Of a DNA stretch of 64,000 bases, positions 24,201 to 35,815 are shown piece after piece (the stretch's first letter is position 1; each line of letters opens with the position of its first letter). The notes under the pieces are model-generated. The model was not told the origin of the DNA. It searched no databases and worked only from the letters and a program-made list of their open reading frames with translations. Position numbers and translations under genes: made by a program. The DNA comes from Bursaphelenchus xylophilus (taxonomy: Eukaryota > Nematoda > Chromadorea > Rhabditida > Aphelenchoididae). Location: NCBI GenBank assembly GCA_904066235.2, contig CAJFCV020000005.1:5513501-5577500 (forward strand), given 5' to 3'.

Positions 24201-26148
24201 CCGACCGGTATTGCTTGGCATCTCCACACTTCTCGGAACAGGCAGACCATGGACCGGCATGCCATTCGGGGCATGAGAAGCGATTGCAAGTTTGGCGAAC
24301 AGCAGGCCGAGCCACCGAAGTGCAATTCTCGTCATCGACAGTCATTCTCTTGCCACTGGCAAACACTTTGTGGCAATATACGACACGGTACTGGAGGCCG
24401 TGATCCCCACAAGTGTCCGAGCATTCTTCCCAGTCACCGATAAACCATTCCGCATCACAATCTACTGTAACGCAAGGCTTCTCGATGTCAGGTCGAGTTG
24501 CATTGTTCTCTTCACAGACTTCGTCACCAACTTTTTGCCCGGTCTTGGCGTCAGTACAGAAGGCGGAACGAGTCTTGATTCCCTTTCCACAGGATACAGA
24601 ACAAGCGGACCACTCTCCAGGCTTGTAAACGAATTGGATATCTTCATCCAGAGGGATCGAGAATTGATATTTAACGGAACTTCCAGTAGATCCGCCTTGA
24701 TATAACAACTGGATGGTGATGTCATCCTTGAGGGGTCCCTTGGCAGTCAAAGACTCGGCCAATCCACTTTCTGGTTTGGGTTTTTGATATTTGAAGACAG
24801 TACCCCCAGCGATGACTTCTTGATCTCCCAAGGTGATTCTGTTGTTTCCGTTCAGGAAATAATGGCCGGATTCGTTTTTGAGAGCTGTGAATAGGTAATG
24901 ATCGCTGTTTTTAATAGATATCTGGCCCAATTTTTTAAATGGTATCATCTTGAAATAGATCCCTTCTCAAATTTCGCCCCGCCCCTTGGCACATTTTTTG
25001 GGAGTGCAAAAAAGAAAAACGAGATAAAGTTGCAAATCCCTCTTGGCGATTTATTCGAAACAGATGCCCAGAGTTTATTCCGAACACTCGGATTCAATTA
25101 CAACAAAAAGGGGTCCCATAAACAATAAATAAATAAAACTCACCGAGACTGTTGCTGGTCTGCTGGGTCTCTTCCACCCGAATAGCGGTCGCCCCGGCAG
25201 GCAAAACAATGATGTCGTTGTAGCCTTTGGAGAGACCGGACTCCTTCACAAGGCCTTCCTGACTCTTACAGGTGTTCCCTGTACCATTACAGACTCCACA
25301 TTTGTCAACTTTGGCCACTAAAACAGGTATATAAGAAGTCGTTGCGTAACGCAAGGAATGATTACACAATTACTTACCTGAACCCAATTTTCCATCACAG
25401 CCCAATGGGAGACAGATTCCATCAACACAAATGTCATCAGAAGTCTGATCACATCTGGTGCCATCCACAACTTTGTCCGCCCACTTGTAATAAAAAGATT
25501 CGTTGTGGGGTTTGCAAGTCAATTCACATTTGTTGGATCCTTTGAAGGGTACCCACTAAAATAACGTCATACAAACATCACCCCTGCACCATACCTTGTA
25601 GTACTTTCCATCAAGGACATCGTCATTGTGAGTCTCGCATTGTTCTTCACGGAAATCCTGAGAATCTTCGGGGCAAGAATCGAGATTACAAGACTGATAT
25701 CTGACTGAAGGGCCAGAGCAATCACCACTGGAAGAATATTTAAATTGATTCAGACACCTTACTTGCAAAGTCTTTTCTCCGTCTGAACCCCACCTCCACA
25801 AGTTCTCGAGCATTCTCCATCCCGAGTCCAAGGACCCCAAGCTCCGGATTCGGCTTGGCCTCCGCCGTATTTGTCTACTGTAACGAAAGCATCTCCATTC
25901 ACACTAAGTTGGTAGGTCTGACGTTTGAATCGGAGGTTATCTTCTGGAGGTGAAAGAGGGTGTAGAGAGATCTGAAATGTCATCATGTGTAATATAATTT
26001 TTAACCTTTTTGTAGCCATTGTCTCAACTCTTACCTCATTTTCTTGTTGAAAATTAAAAAAAGGGAGTTTCCATGCTGTTGAAGTTGTCGATATTAATGC
26101 CAGTAAGGCCAGGCACAAGGCGTTCGAGAGCGCCGTGCCGGAGTGCAT
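18262..26148 (-). CDS. mig-6: Papilin (MIG-6-like) extracellular matrix glycoprotein
   Basis: The gene opens with a signal peptide (ATG 26148; ALSNALCLALLALIS). Order of domains: first TSP1 repeat with the cassette start (25860-25780, GPWTRDGECSRTCGGG); ADAMTS-like Cys-rich and spacer region (25700-24630); six more TSP1 repeats (24620-23600, e.g. GEWSACSVSCG, SEWSKCSTECG); eleven lagrin repeats (23510-22400, pattern FGCCPDGxTxAxGPxxxGC); eleven Kunitz units between 22270 and 18830 (each with GGCxGNxNxF-like cores); one Ig C2 domain (about 18790-18440); and a terminal PLAC domain with six Cys (18400-18262). C. elegans MIG-6 has the same order, is a basement-membrane protein and guides cell migration. 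Kunitz unit 6 (20714-20543) ends in a stop and seems to be an alternative last exon. Many introns; the total span is 7.9 kb. Confidence 0.93.
20543..20714 (-). CDS. mig-6: Alternative terminal exon of papilin (short isoform)
   Basis: This exon encodes Kunitz unit 6 (VCDLPAVKGPCGGHH to EQCEERCSRQ) and runs straight into TGA. Its acceptor is phase 1, like the next Kunitz exon (acceptor at about 20200), and the exon before it ends in phase 1 (CTCA|gtaagt near 20780). No phase-1 donor exists near its end. It can therefore end the protein, or be skipped so that unit 5 joins unit 7. This gives a short form without Ig/PLAC and a long form, as described for C. elegans MIG-6S and MIG-6L. About 300 bp of non-coding sequence follows (20230-20540), consistent with its 3' UTR. 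Confidence 0.7.
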
Positions 26149-29040
26149 ATTATTGGAGTGCACTCCCAGTCCTCCTCTTCCAAATTTAACCTAACAATCA
26201 GTTTATATAAAATAAACAATGCATAAATACGGCGTAGAAAACAGATCAACGACCAAACAATGGGCTTAATACCGTAATCCGAAAACGTTAAACTCCTTTT
26301 TAGTATTAGTTTCCGCTTTAAACAGTAGATATTCCCCAAATTCAGACGTGAAAGACCTGCCGCAAACTGATCGAACCCCTAATTTCCGGTGTTCGGAGGT
26401 CAAAAGTCAAAGAAAATAAATATTTTTAACAAGTTGGATAGTCCGGCCAAAGTGGATGGCCCTCATCCAAGAGGACCAACCCCACGAACTGAACATGGCC
26501 ATAACGAACCAGGCCATCCGAGTGCAGCGATCGACTCCGCCCCTTCTCTGGCCGACAAAAAATAAAGAAAGCGATGTCCCAAAAGTCTGGCCCAACTTGG
26601 GGTCTGATCCTGATCGTCGGTTTTTATAAGCGCGGTTGTATAAACCTAATTAAATCTATAATTACACCTCATGGTAACCATCTTATCTCCGAACATATGG
26701 AACATTCCGCTATTACATGGACTTAATTGGCATTCTAATTGCTCTGTTTGGAGTCTTCTTTTGTCCTACTATCCATCATTTATCAGATCAGAACATATCT
26801 ATTAAAATAATCTTATGTAAGCCGGGAATGAGGCATCCCGACCTATTTGTCCTCTTTTTACAAAAAGTCATAAATTTCGCAACATTTTTTTAAAACTTTT
26901 GTGCAGATCTAGTAGTGCTAAAATAATATAAACAAACTGTGCAGTTGCCTTATTCTGAATCATCTCGGGCCTTTGCTGCAATTGGTCTTTTATCTATTTA
27001 TATATGGTTGTATACATCCCATTTGTCAAGTCAACTCTTTTGCATTTGAAATATTACCTTAGGCAGGCCGGGTATTATTTGTTTCGACGCCGTGAAATCC
27101 CTCACAAGGGATATTAAATATGTACTTGCCTCCAAGTTCCTTAACGAAAACTGTAAGAAGACCGAAAAGAGAATAGGGCGCAGAGAATAGGCGCCCAATC
27201 GGCCTTAGGGCATAGTTATGACCGCTTTAAGCTTTCGGTTTATTTTGGAATTTCCTGTTTGAATTTTTTACTAAGAAGCATTGTTTTGGTGTTGTAAATC
27301 CTCGACCAGTAATCAGAATCAATTTAAAAGTTGGTACAACATCGACCAGCTATTTTCGGAGTTAATTTCTTTTACACAATATTTTATGTATACTCGAAAC
27401 GATGTAGGTTTCGTCGAGAAACCTGGAGGCAGGTTCTTGTGGATCTCTTGTCCGATAAACAGAAAAAGAACAACAGAAAAAATTAGTCACAATTTTTTAG
27501 AAGTTTTGTGAATGTTTCTTCGAAAAGGCCTAATTTTGAGATACTGTAATCGGCAAAGGAATTATTTCGGAGAGATGGCCATAAACCCTTTTCAGAGATG
27601 AAAGAAAAGCTTTTTTGAATCAGAGCCAAAGATAACGTAACATTAGATCGGACAGAGAGATTGAGCAACCCTAAACGAATCAAACTTTGGTCTTCTTTAA
27701 ATTCATTGGTGCCATGAATAATAGAATGATAAAATGAAGTAAACTCAGAAACAAAAAGGCACATTGTAAGATCCCAAGATTACTGTAGGTTATATTCCCT
27801 GGAGATGAAGATGACAGATTGCCGTTCCATTTAGTGCCAAGGTCCATTAGGGTACAATAAAAACATTAAACTGTGTTTTAGGAGATCCGATTTACGATTA
27901 CTTGGACGTTTATAATATTGGGATACGATAGTTCGCGCGCGCTTTTGTGCAAGCCATCTGGGACTGGGAAGAAGAAAAGGACCCAGATGCGTCAAAGATG
28001 TCCCTTCATCGCCTCACTTTTCACGCCGATTCGAATTCCTTTGTCCCACAAATGGAGAATTCGGCCACAAAATTAATGGCCGCGCCGATCGAACAGCCGA
28101 CCTGTCTTTTACAACTCGATCTCAGGTGAGTCTCCCGACCTGTGCTCTTCTCCATCAAGATTTATGTCAAAATATTTGGAGAAAGAAATAAAAAAAGGAT
28201 TGGGAAATTGATGATTCGTTTAAAGGGCAAGAACAAGGTCTAATAAATAAACCCAAAAATTAGAATATTTATTCAAGAGAAGATAAAAACTGTACTGAAA
28301 ATTAAAAAATAACACAAATCATTTATACGTACAGGGTTGGACGCCGGAAGCTTCCGTCCTCTTTCTTTGGATTTCTCCGCGGAAGCTCCGCCGATTTTTC
28401 TGACAACAAAAGTACTTTATGGGGGCTCCTACTTTTAAACGGGACATACCACAAAAAAAAATCGTTAAACCATGCTGATTAAGAATATAGGAGGGGTTCC
28501 GGGAAAATTCAAATTTTTTTCGGCCATGGCTATTTTTTTCTTCTGCACTGTACGAAGCATACAATAAGCAAAAACTACGCGAGATGCGAATGGTTCTTTC
28601 CATTGTACCGTTCAGGACGCATCTTATCCTGTCTTGAGCTCTGCAAGTTGCGAGACATAAAAGTCGGTATGGCGAAACGTGTGGCTGAGCATCATGGTCG
28701 AAAAAAATTGGATTTACCCGGAACCCCTCTTATATGTAAAAAATAGATGCCCAATTTTGGGTTTTAGGGGTGAAAAATCCATCGCAGGTTGACTTACAGT
28801 TCCACATAAACCCCCTTCCGCTCAATTTTTCATAGTTTTACAAATTTTATTTTAGCCTAAAATGATGTTTATTGAGTTTCTAAGTAAGTCTTGGCACTCC
28901 TTTATTTCAAAGCATGAAAATGACACAATTTTGGGATTTCTGGCATTCTGTCATAGCGTCAAAAAATAAATTTATTTTTTAAAATCGGACTTTTGGTGAA
29001 TTTTTCTTTTTTGTCGGGAGAAATTTTGATTGCGAGGTAG
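26149..29040. other. Large intergenic region upstream of papilin and IMMP2L
   Basis: 2.9 kb between divergent starts. It contains a repeat arm at 28410-28890 (separate entry) and a possible orphan exon near 27993-28124 ending CTCAG|gtgagt. The rest, including 26640-27900, shows only short unsupported frames. The papilin promoter should lie near 26150-26700. Confidence 0.4.
28410..28890 (+). repeat. Family-B repeat arm
   Basis: Shares several blocks with 62235-62430 in the same direction: ATGGGGGCTC, GTGCTGATTAAGAAT or CATGCTGATTAAGAAT, TTTTAGGGGTGRAAAATC, CTYAATTTTTCATAG, and TTGAGTTTCTAAG. The first block also matches the reverse complement of 62775-62945 (CCTACTTTTMAACGGGACATA). It is therefore a dispersed non-coding repeat. 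Confidence 0.7.
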
Positions 29041-29649
29041 ATGGCATGGAGATTGGTTAAGAAAATAGGTCGTGGCGTTGGATTGATATGCGTCCCGATC
29101 GCATTTCTCGACGGAATCGGGCAACCCGCATTTATTGAGGGAACATCAATGGAAGTGAGTACAAACTGCCGTGTCTTATTGTCGAGTTTCTTGTCTTTGC
29201 CGTAAATCTTGAGTTGTTTTAGCCGACCTTGCATGGATCAGATTCTCGCTGGTGGAAGAACGACGTAGTTTGGCTCAGGAAACAATTTATCCGCCCCCAT
29301 GAAAAAGAAATATTTGTTTTTATGTAAGTTGCTTATTCCCATTTATTTCAAAGTTTAGATCGCCGAGGGATGAGAAGCAACGATTGATCAAAAGGATATC
29401 AGCTGAGCCAGGAGAATTAGTGCATTGGAAAGATTCAACAAGGTGATTATCTATTTCATTTCTTTACTTCTTTTCGTTCTCTGATTTAATTTTTTAAGAT
29501 TTGTTGTTCCACCTCATCATTATTGGGTTAGAGCTGACAACCCGAAGAATGCAATAGATTCAACGCACTTTGGTCCAGTGAATATTGGGCTCTTCGAAGG
29601 GAAAGTGACCCGAGTTATTTGGCCTCCAGAGCGTTGGCAACGGCTTTAG
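29041..29649 (+). CDS. IMMP2L, mitochondrial inner membrane protease subunit 2
   Basis: Signal-peptidase-I-type serine protease that trims presequences in the intermembrane space. Four exons give about 149 residues; human IMMP2L has 175. The N-terminal helix GVGLICVPIAFLDGIG is the membrane anchor. The catalytic Ser lies in VEGxSMxP-type EGTSMEPTLHG, the catalytic Lys in IKRISAEPGE, and the family ends in VIWPPERWQRL, a near-exact match to the C-terminal WPPERWQ of IMMP2L. The intermediate GPVNIGL also fits. It lacks the long C-terminal tail of vertebrates. It is followed 125 bp later by a coiled-coil gene on the same strand. Confidence 0.92.
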
Positions 29650-29773
29650 ATTAGGAATAAATTGCATTTATAATATTTCGGTCTTTGTACTTTATTGTTG
29701 TCTCAATACGCAAATATTTCTTATGATCTGTGCTGTTTAAACCAGTTTGATTTTATCGTTATATTTTTTCTAG

Positions 29774-31021
29774 ATGGAGAGTTTGATCGGGTTACTAGGA
29801 CAAAATACCTCTGACAGGTAAGATCTTTTCACGAGTAGTTCTTTATTATTTAGTGTTCCCACTGCCGAACTTCAATCAGCGGGACCAAATCCAGGAGCCC
29901 GGTTAATGGCCAGTGAAACTGTAAAGAGCATGTGGAAAATGATGGTGATTAACATAGAGGGAAATGCCGAGAATAAGGAGAAAGGTAACTGTTTTGTTGA
30001 TTATTGAAGTTTCGGTTTAGAAAGGTCTCCGGTGGAAGGGATTCAACATAATCTGAAGCAACAAGAACATCAATTAGACCATCTGGTTTCGAATAACAGA
30101 GAACTGAAGGGCCTCAAGGATAGGATCAACCATGTGTACGACGATCTGGTTCGGAGAAGCGAAATGGTAGGTGCGATTGTTTAGGCATTTGCTTTAGGGA
30201 AAAATATTTTCGCCCAGAATTAAAAATAGTTTTCCCCAGAAAAGGTGATTATAGAAAAAGTCCTATTTTCCCCAGAAAGCATAATTTTGTAAAAATAAGG
30301 CACGGAAGTAGTAAAAAATGATGAATAAGTCATTTTATAGAACATTAGAGAATTTATTCAGACGTGGTTTGCATAAATCATTCTTACTTTTTTCAAAATT
30401 CAATTAATAAGTCGTCTAAGCAATATCTTGGAGTATTGATTTTATTTTCTGCGTTTTCAATAACCCAATCTTGACCATTTTCTGCAAAAAATGCAACTGT
30501 TACTGTTTCACTACTACTACTTCATTTCACTAGTAAAGTTACTTATTCATCACTTTTTACTACTTGCGTGCCTTATTTTCAGTTATGCTTTGTGGGGAAA
30601 AGTATTTTTAGTTCTCAGACCCTTTGTTTTATATTGTAAACTTCTTTGTTTGACATTTTGCGCTAGGTTTGGTCTTATTCTGCGCGTTTTAGGAGCTCCA
30701 AGCATCATTGCGCCATGTTGAACAGCTCCGAGAAAAGTATTCTCAAGAACTGGCAAGCCTTGGCCAGGAAAATAAGTAAGATTTGCATTTATGGTCGCTT
30801 TATCTATCATTTATTTTAGAGCAAAGCAAGATGAGATAAAAAAATTTGAAGAAGAAAATACATCATTATTTGAAGGATGTGTCAAACTTGAAACTGAAAT
30901 AAAGAGATTGGAGGATGAAGTAAAGAGAAAAGTAAGGCTTACTGTTTTCTTTGGGGTAACGTCTTTTCAGGATCAGTCTTATATACAGTCAATCATAAAC
31001 CAACAAATTTCGAGATGCTGA
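29774..31021 (+). CDS. Coiled-coil protein, unrecognised
   Basis: Six exons fit: short first exon (MESLIGLLGQNTSDS), a linker exon, then exons rich in heptads: LKQQEHQLDHLVSNNRELKG, LRHVEQLREKYSQELASLGQ, IKKFEEENTSLFEGCVKL, LETEIKRLEDEVKRK. The protein ends IINQQISRC at 31021, about 195 residues. From about residue 75 it is predicted to be one long coiled coil. I cannot assign the family; small coiled-coil adaptors, kinetochore and centrosome proteins all look like this. The fourth intron (about 30167-30692) is about 525 nt and contains an inverted-repeat element. Confidence 0.6.
30258..30618. mobile_element. Inverted-repeat (MITE-like) element in a coiled-coil gene intron
   Basis: The arm CCCCAGAAAGCATAA...AATAAGGCACGGAAGTAGTAAAAAATGATGAATAAG (about 30275-30335) is repeated in reverse complement at 30540-30605 (CTTATTCATCACTTTTTACTACTTGCGTGCCTTATTTTCAGTTATGCTTTGTGGGG). 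The arms are about 65-80 nt with a roughly 200-nt centre. No coding capacity. Confidence 0.7.
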
Positions 31022-33441
31022 GATTTTACTATAATATCATTATCTGACTAACCTGTATTTTATCTTCACTTAAAATTTTTTTGATAAACATGTATTCACA
31101 GTCAAATGGCTAACGTCAAAATTTTCTCGCGTGTTGTATAGAAAGGTGTTGTTAAAGTTGTTCTGTCATTTTTAAATTTAAAAACAGAATTTTGCTAAAA
31201 AGCGTATGAATTTAAAAATTTTATTAGCTAAATTACTCCTTGCCAAAACGATAGATGAAATACCAGCAAAATTAGGTACGACGAATAATGACGGTATTCA
31301 ACTATGAAGTGTACAACCTGATCATCACTAAACGGCAAGTGATATACGCCGTTGGAAAGCCCTTGGAAACTAGTACTCGACTGACCGATGAAAAAAGCAG
31401 TAAAACTAGTTGCAACTAATATTAGCGACATACATCACAGTCTATGTTAAAATTGCGTTTGAAAGTTTCGTATATCAGGATTTTAAACTTACAGGGAATG
31501 TAATTATACCCAGAGTTTAAATTCTGCACGCACGTCGAGCGCGAGCAAATATGAATCCTGAAAGTTTTATCTGGTGCTTTCTAAGCGCCGCTGAGATATT
31601 GAACGGTCTTTGCCGCCGAAAGAGTACGTTAAACGTGGAGAGCGGTTCGAGAGAAAAAATTTTTTAGCCATAACTTTGCTGGTGGTAGAAACCGCCGAGT
31701 TTTTTTACCGAAAGCTGAAAATTCGGTGTTCTGAGGTCACTCAGGGTCTCATACTGCGAAAACTTGGACAAAACTTACAATTAATGTTGACTTTGATTTG
31801 ACTTTCTTAGAAAAAATTACACGATTTTTTGCATAACGAAATATGTTGGTTATACTGCACTGAGTAAACAAGACTCATTCTCTGGCCACTTAGAAGGACA
31901 TCGACTTCACACCATCTTGCTGAGAAAATATTTGAATTGGACGTGGAATACTCTTGGTAGTTCTGTTTATTCCCTCAGGCAATGGGAGTTAATTTAAGGC
32001 CGGTTATTGTTTTTGTCTTCGTTTTTTTTGTATTTTAATTACCCTTTACGATCATTTTGAGTTTTCAATAATCTTAGGCTTCGAACCCCGAGGGCGTTTG
32101 ATTTCCCATTTTTATGAGTTGGGTCTGGAGCTGTTAAGTTTTTTTTTGTTAATCCCCCAAAATTGATTGTTAAGTGGCCACACAAAGACTTTTTTCTCCT
32201 TTCTTCTGTATAATTTTATTAAATTCTAAAATGAACTAAGAGTAGACGGTGTAAAAGTAAGATTTTACTTTGTATTTATCTGGAATTCAAAGTCAAAAAC
32301 AGGATTTCTTGGTCTTTGAATTAAGCAGGGATTACATGGTCCCCAATTTCCGGGGCATTTACAAACCTAAGTATGAAGAAAGTAGTGATTTTAGATGTAA
32401 CCAAAAGATAGCATGTGACCTTTGGTATACATATTGAATAAAGTAGTGAACCTGGGAGTGGCGGACTTCCGGATTTGGGGAAGTTCGGAGGCACGGCAAG
32501 TCCAAACCTAATCAAATCGAAGGAACCGAATTCCATTTTTAATTCCCTTCCTTTCTGACTTCTGCCAGAACACTTGCCGGCGCTCGTTTTATGGGAACAT
32601 TTATATGCAAATTAGTCTAATTCGAGAATATCCTCGGCCGTTCGCGTCCTTTTTGGCATCGGATTTCGATAGTTTTCCACATTCCAATGCCCCCCCCCCG
32701 AACTGCAAAAATTCTTCGATTTTTCGATTGTCCCCGCCACTTAAAAGGCCCTTAGGGCACGAGGAAAGGATTGGCTCCCGGAACGCCTTTTCTTACCTGA
32801 GCTCCCGCGGAACGCCTCAGGGGATTCTGCCTCCGAAAATCCTGGATCCGATGCGGATTTCGCTTCTCAATGCATCCCTTCATTCTTGCCCTAGGGGCGT
32901 TTTGGGTTCAAGTGATTACTTTACTTAAACTGTGATCAGTAGGAAAATCATTGGAAGTGAAAAGTGTTTCTTTAGGACTAGTCGCATTATGCTAAACTTA
33001 CAGCTTTTTTGTGTTGCTATGGATCGGGAATTGGAACCGAATTGGTTATAAAGGGATATAAATAGGTCCTTGGGGCTCATTTACAGCTGAATTAGAATGT
33101 CTGTTAGATGTATGATGATGGTGGATAATGGTAAGTCATCTCGTATGCACTTTAGAAAGGCCCAATATGGTTTTTGGTTTTTTTCTTCCACTTTTTACCG
33201 GTAATCTTAGCGTGAGAGATATTAAGGCCCCAATTTCCTCTACTTAAATTAGCCAAAATCGTCAAGAAACAAAAATTTTTTCAAATATTTGACTGAATAA
33301 ATGTCGAGTCGACTCTTGGCACCGTGATACCGAGGGCATTAACCGGGTCTTACTATGGAGATTTTGGCCTTAATCCCCCTTTCAACTGTTTGAATGTCTT
33401 CAGAGTCCATTCGATTCCCATGCACCGATAACAACAACAAC
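31022..33441. other. Intergenic region upstream of the SK channel, with repeat copy
   Basis: 2.4 kb. It contains a segment (31300-31390) related to the arms of the 50.4-kb element (GGCAAGTGATATACGCCGTTGGAAAGCCC) and a family-A repeat at 31500-31810. The remainder (31810-33440) shows no supported coding frame and is the probable upstream region of the channel gene. Confidence 0.4.
31505..31810 (+). repeat. Family-A MITE-like repeat, copy 2
   Basis: Blocks GATTCCTGAAAG-like (AATCCTGAAAG), GAGATATTGAACGG, GCCGAAAGAGTACG, GAGAGCGGTTCGAGAGAAAAA and AGCCATAAC match copies at 6.8 and 46.4 kb. The 3' terminal repeat is not visible, so this copy is truncated or diverged. Confidence 0.65.
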
Positions 33442-33517
33442 ATGTCAGCGGCGGCTAGACTGGGCATGTTTGGCTTGGCCAAGGAGGCGACCAAGGTAAC
33501 CCTCTACTCGTCTGTCC
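33442..33517 (+). CDS. Possible alternative first exon of the SK channel
   Basis: An ATG (33442) opens MSAAARLGMFGLAKEATK and the frame meets two donors, AAG|gtaacc (33496) and CC|gtaagt (33518). The first donor is phase 0 and would join in frame to an acceptor at 33887, which reads RRGR into the channel exon. Leading CAACAACAACATG resembles a 5' UTR. Only composition and phase support it. Confidence 0.4.
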
Positions 33518-33887
33518 GTAAGTTATTCATTTATTTATCACTAGTTTAAGTAATGTATAACAGCATAGAATGATGTACATTTAAATGACGTAATGATGAT
33601 AATTATATCGTGCAAACATAATTTTTCGGTCCAAAATAACTTCTCTCTTATGTACCTTTGGTTGGCCGAATAAACATGCCCCGCGGCGGGGAGGGAACAT
33701 CTTCCATCTCCCCATTTACCTTAAATTAACTCCAACAGTTCACCGCCGTAAAATCCGGCACGTCATGTTTCTTTCACTTTAAAAAGGTTGGCTGTGGCCT
33801 CCGGGCATGGCCAAGAGTTCTTTGGGATGAAAAAATAATTCTGAAGGGAATAAACCGGGCCCGTCTGATGTCCCTGTAGCCGCACAG

Positions 33888-35797
33888 AGGAGAGGTCGGA
33901 TGGACGGGGACCGTTGGTTTCTATGTTTCTGGGTTCCAGCTCTGCGATCGTTCCGTGATGAGGAAGAAGAAGGTGAACACACACCCTTGAGAAGACGACG
34001 ATCATCCAAGCAACGGCAATCCAAGAGGTATGGTATAGCTATCAGCACCAAGGAGACCATCCAGGAGAGATATCTGAGAAGACAAAAGTTATGTGAACAA
34101 CGGTTAAAGGTAATGGAAAAGGAGATCAGATATCATGTTGTTGTAGGTGAATGATTGGTGCGTCTATCTGGCTCTGGCTGGCCTAGCCTTGGCCGTTCTA
34201 GATGTAGAATATTCCGTGGTTATTCAGAAGTCAGAGGTCCCCAGAGATGAAGAGGGACCCTTCCACAGTCAGATTTTCTCACATTTCATCCGATTCGTCA
34301 TCATCTCCATGACCTTGGCCTTGGATTTCTTGATTGTTTGTCATCATTGGACTGAAGTTGCAGTAAGTTGTATGTCTACATGTCTAAATAACTCGTTTCG
34401 CCAGATTCTGTCAGCAGATACAGGCCATCAATTGTTGACGATGAGTGCGAAGAGGAAGCTGAAGTTATGTCTGGAGTTGGCAGTTTGTTCCCTGTGTCCT
34501 TTCCCTGGCCATTCTCATGTGGATTGGCCGGTCCTCAACCAGAGTATTATCAATAACAAGAGAGCACATATTCCACTGAATGTCCTCTTGACGCTCCCCA
34601 TGTTTTTTAGACTCTATCTTGTCGGCAGAGCGATGATTTTTCATTCCATGATCATACAGGTATGGTTAAAAATATTGCAGTGTAACATAGCCGACTCCAC
34701 AGATTTATATTTGATTATTTTTAGGACGCTGCAACCCGAGCAATAGCCTCTTTTAACCGAGTTTCGGTTGATTTCCCGTTCGTTCTGAAGAGCATTATCT
34801 GTGATCGACCTCTGACCTTCGTCATTACAGTATCCTTGACTTTCTGGGCCTGTTCCAGTTGGATTATGACCCAATGTGAACGATATGCCTCAGGCAATCA
34901 CTACAATACCTTCCATTATCTCAGTGATTACGCTTGGTTCGAGGCTGTGGTAAGGCTCGTATCACTATAATGGGATTATTTTAGACCTTCTTTGCCATTG
35001 GTTATGGTGATCTCCAAGTTCAGACCTATTGTGGAAGATCTCTGGCTATATTGACCGGTGTTGTGGTATGTTTACGATCAATATTCCCATCTTTTAGGGC
35101 GCCATCTTCTCGTCTTTGATTACAGTACTACTTAGCCAAAGAATGTTGCTTTCTTTGGCCGAGAAACGCGTAAATCAAGTAATCGCTGAATCCCAATTAG
35201 CTAATAAGTAGGCTTACAACTGAATTGTTTGATCTGAATACTTTTTAGTCACAAAAATGCAGCAGCAGTTGTTTTACAATCCACTTGGAGAGTAGTTAGA
35301 TGGCAGAGGAGAGTCGAGAGCGGCAGAAATAACTCCAAAAAAGAGTTATTCCACTTGAGATTGGCTCAGAGAAAACTTTTACAGTCAGTTATCGACTTCA
35401 GAAAATGCAGATGGAAACTGAGAATGCGACAAGAAGAAGAGGACGATGCCATCACCATCAGGAGGGTAAGTGTTCCAGTATTACGGTAGAACTTCAAAAA
35501 AAATATTTTTGCGAACTGCGCCCGAGGTTTGATGCACAATTATCGTAAATTCTTTCATTCCAAATAAGTTTTAACGTGAAATTTGAAATACGTCTGATCA
35601 AACGAATTCAGGCGTTTACGGAGACCGAGGAGCGCCTCCGTTCCCTCCGATCTCGCCAACAACAAGTCGCTTCCCATCTCCAAGGTCTTTGCTCAAGGGT
35701 GGACCGGCTTTCCCGGCAATGCACCCGTTCCTATGGCTACAATCCCCGTCCGAAAACACCTCAGATCAACGGTTATCGAGAAACAGGTCTTCAGTGA
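33888..35797 (+). CDS. Small-conductance Ca2+-activated K+ channel (SK/KCNN type)
   Basis: The exons encode a basic N-terminus (HTPLRRRRSSKQRQSKR), ERYLRRQKLCEQRLK, S1 (VYLALAGLALAVLDVEYSVV), S2 (FVIISMTLALDFLIVCHH), then LTMSAKRKLKLCLELAVCSLCPFPG (S3), IPLNVLLTLPMFFRLYLVGRAMI (S4, no arginine ladder), S5 (ITVSLTFWACSSWIM) and a pore loop with selectivity filter TFFAIGYGD. S6 is followed by the calmodulin-binding region (KNAAAVVLQSTWRVVRWQRRV) and a coiled coil ending at 35797. This order, the poorly charged S4 and the CaM region define SK channels, which are gated by Ca2+-calmodulin rather than voltage. C. elegans has four (kcnl). The true start may lie at 33442 or at ATG 33901. Confidence 0.88.
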
Positions 35798-35815
35798 TAT
35801 TGTAGATGCCTTTAC

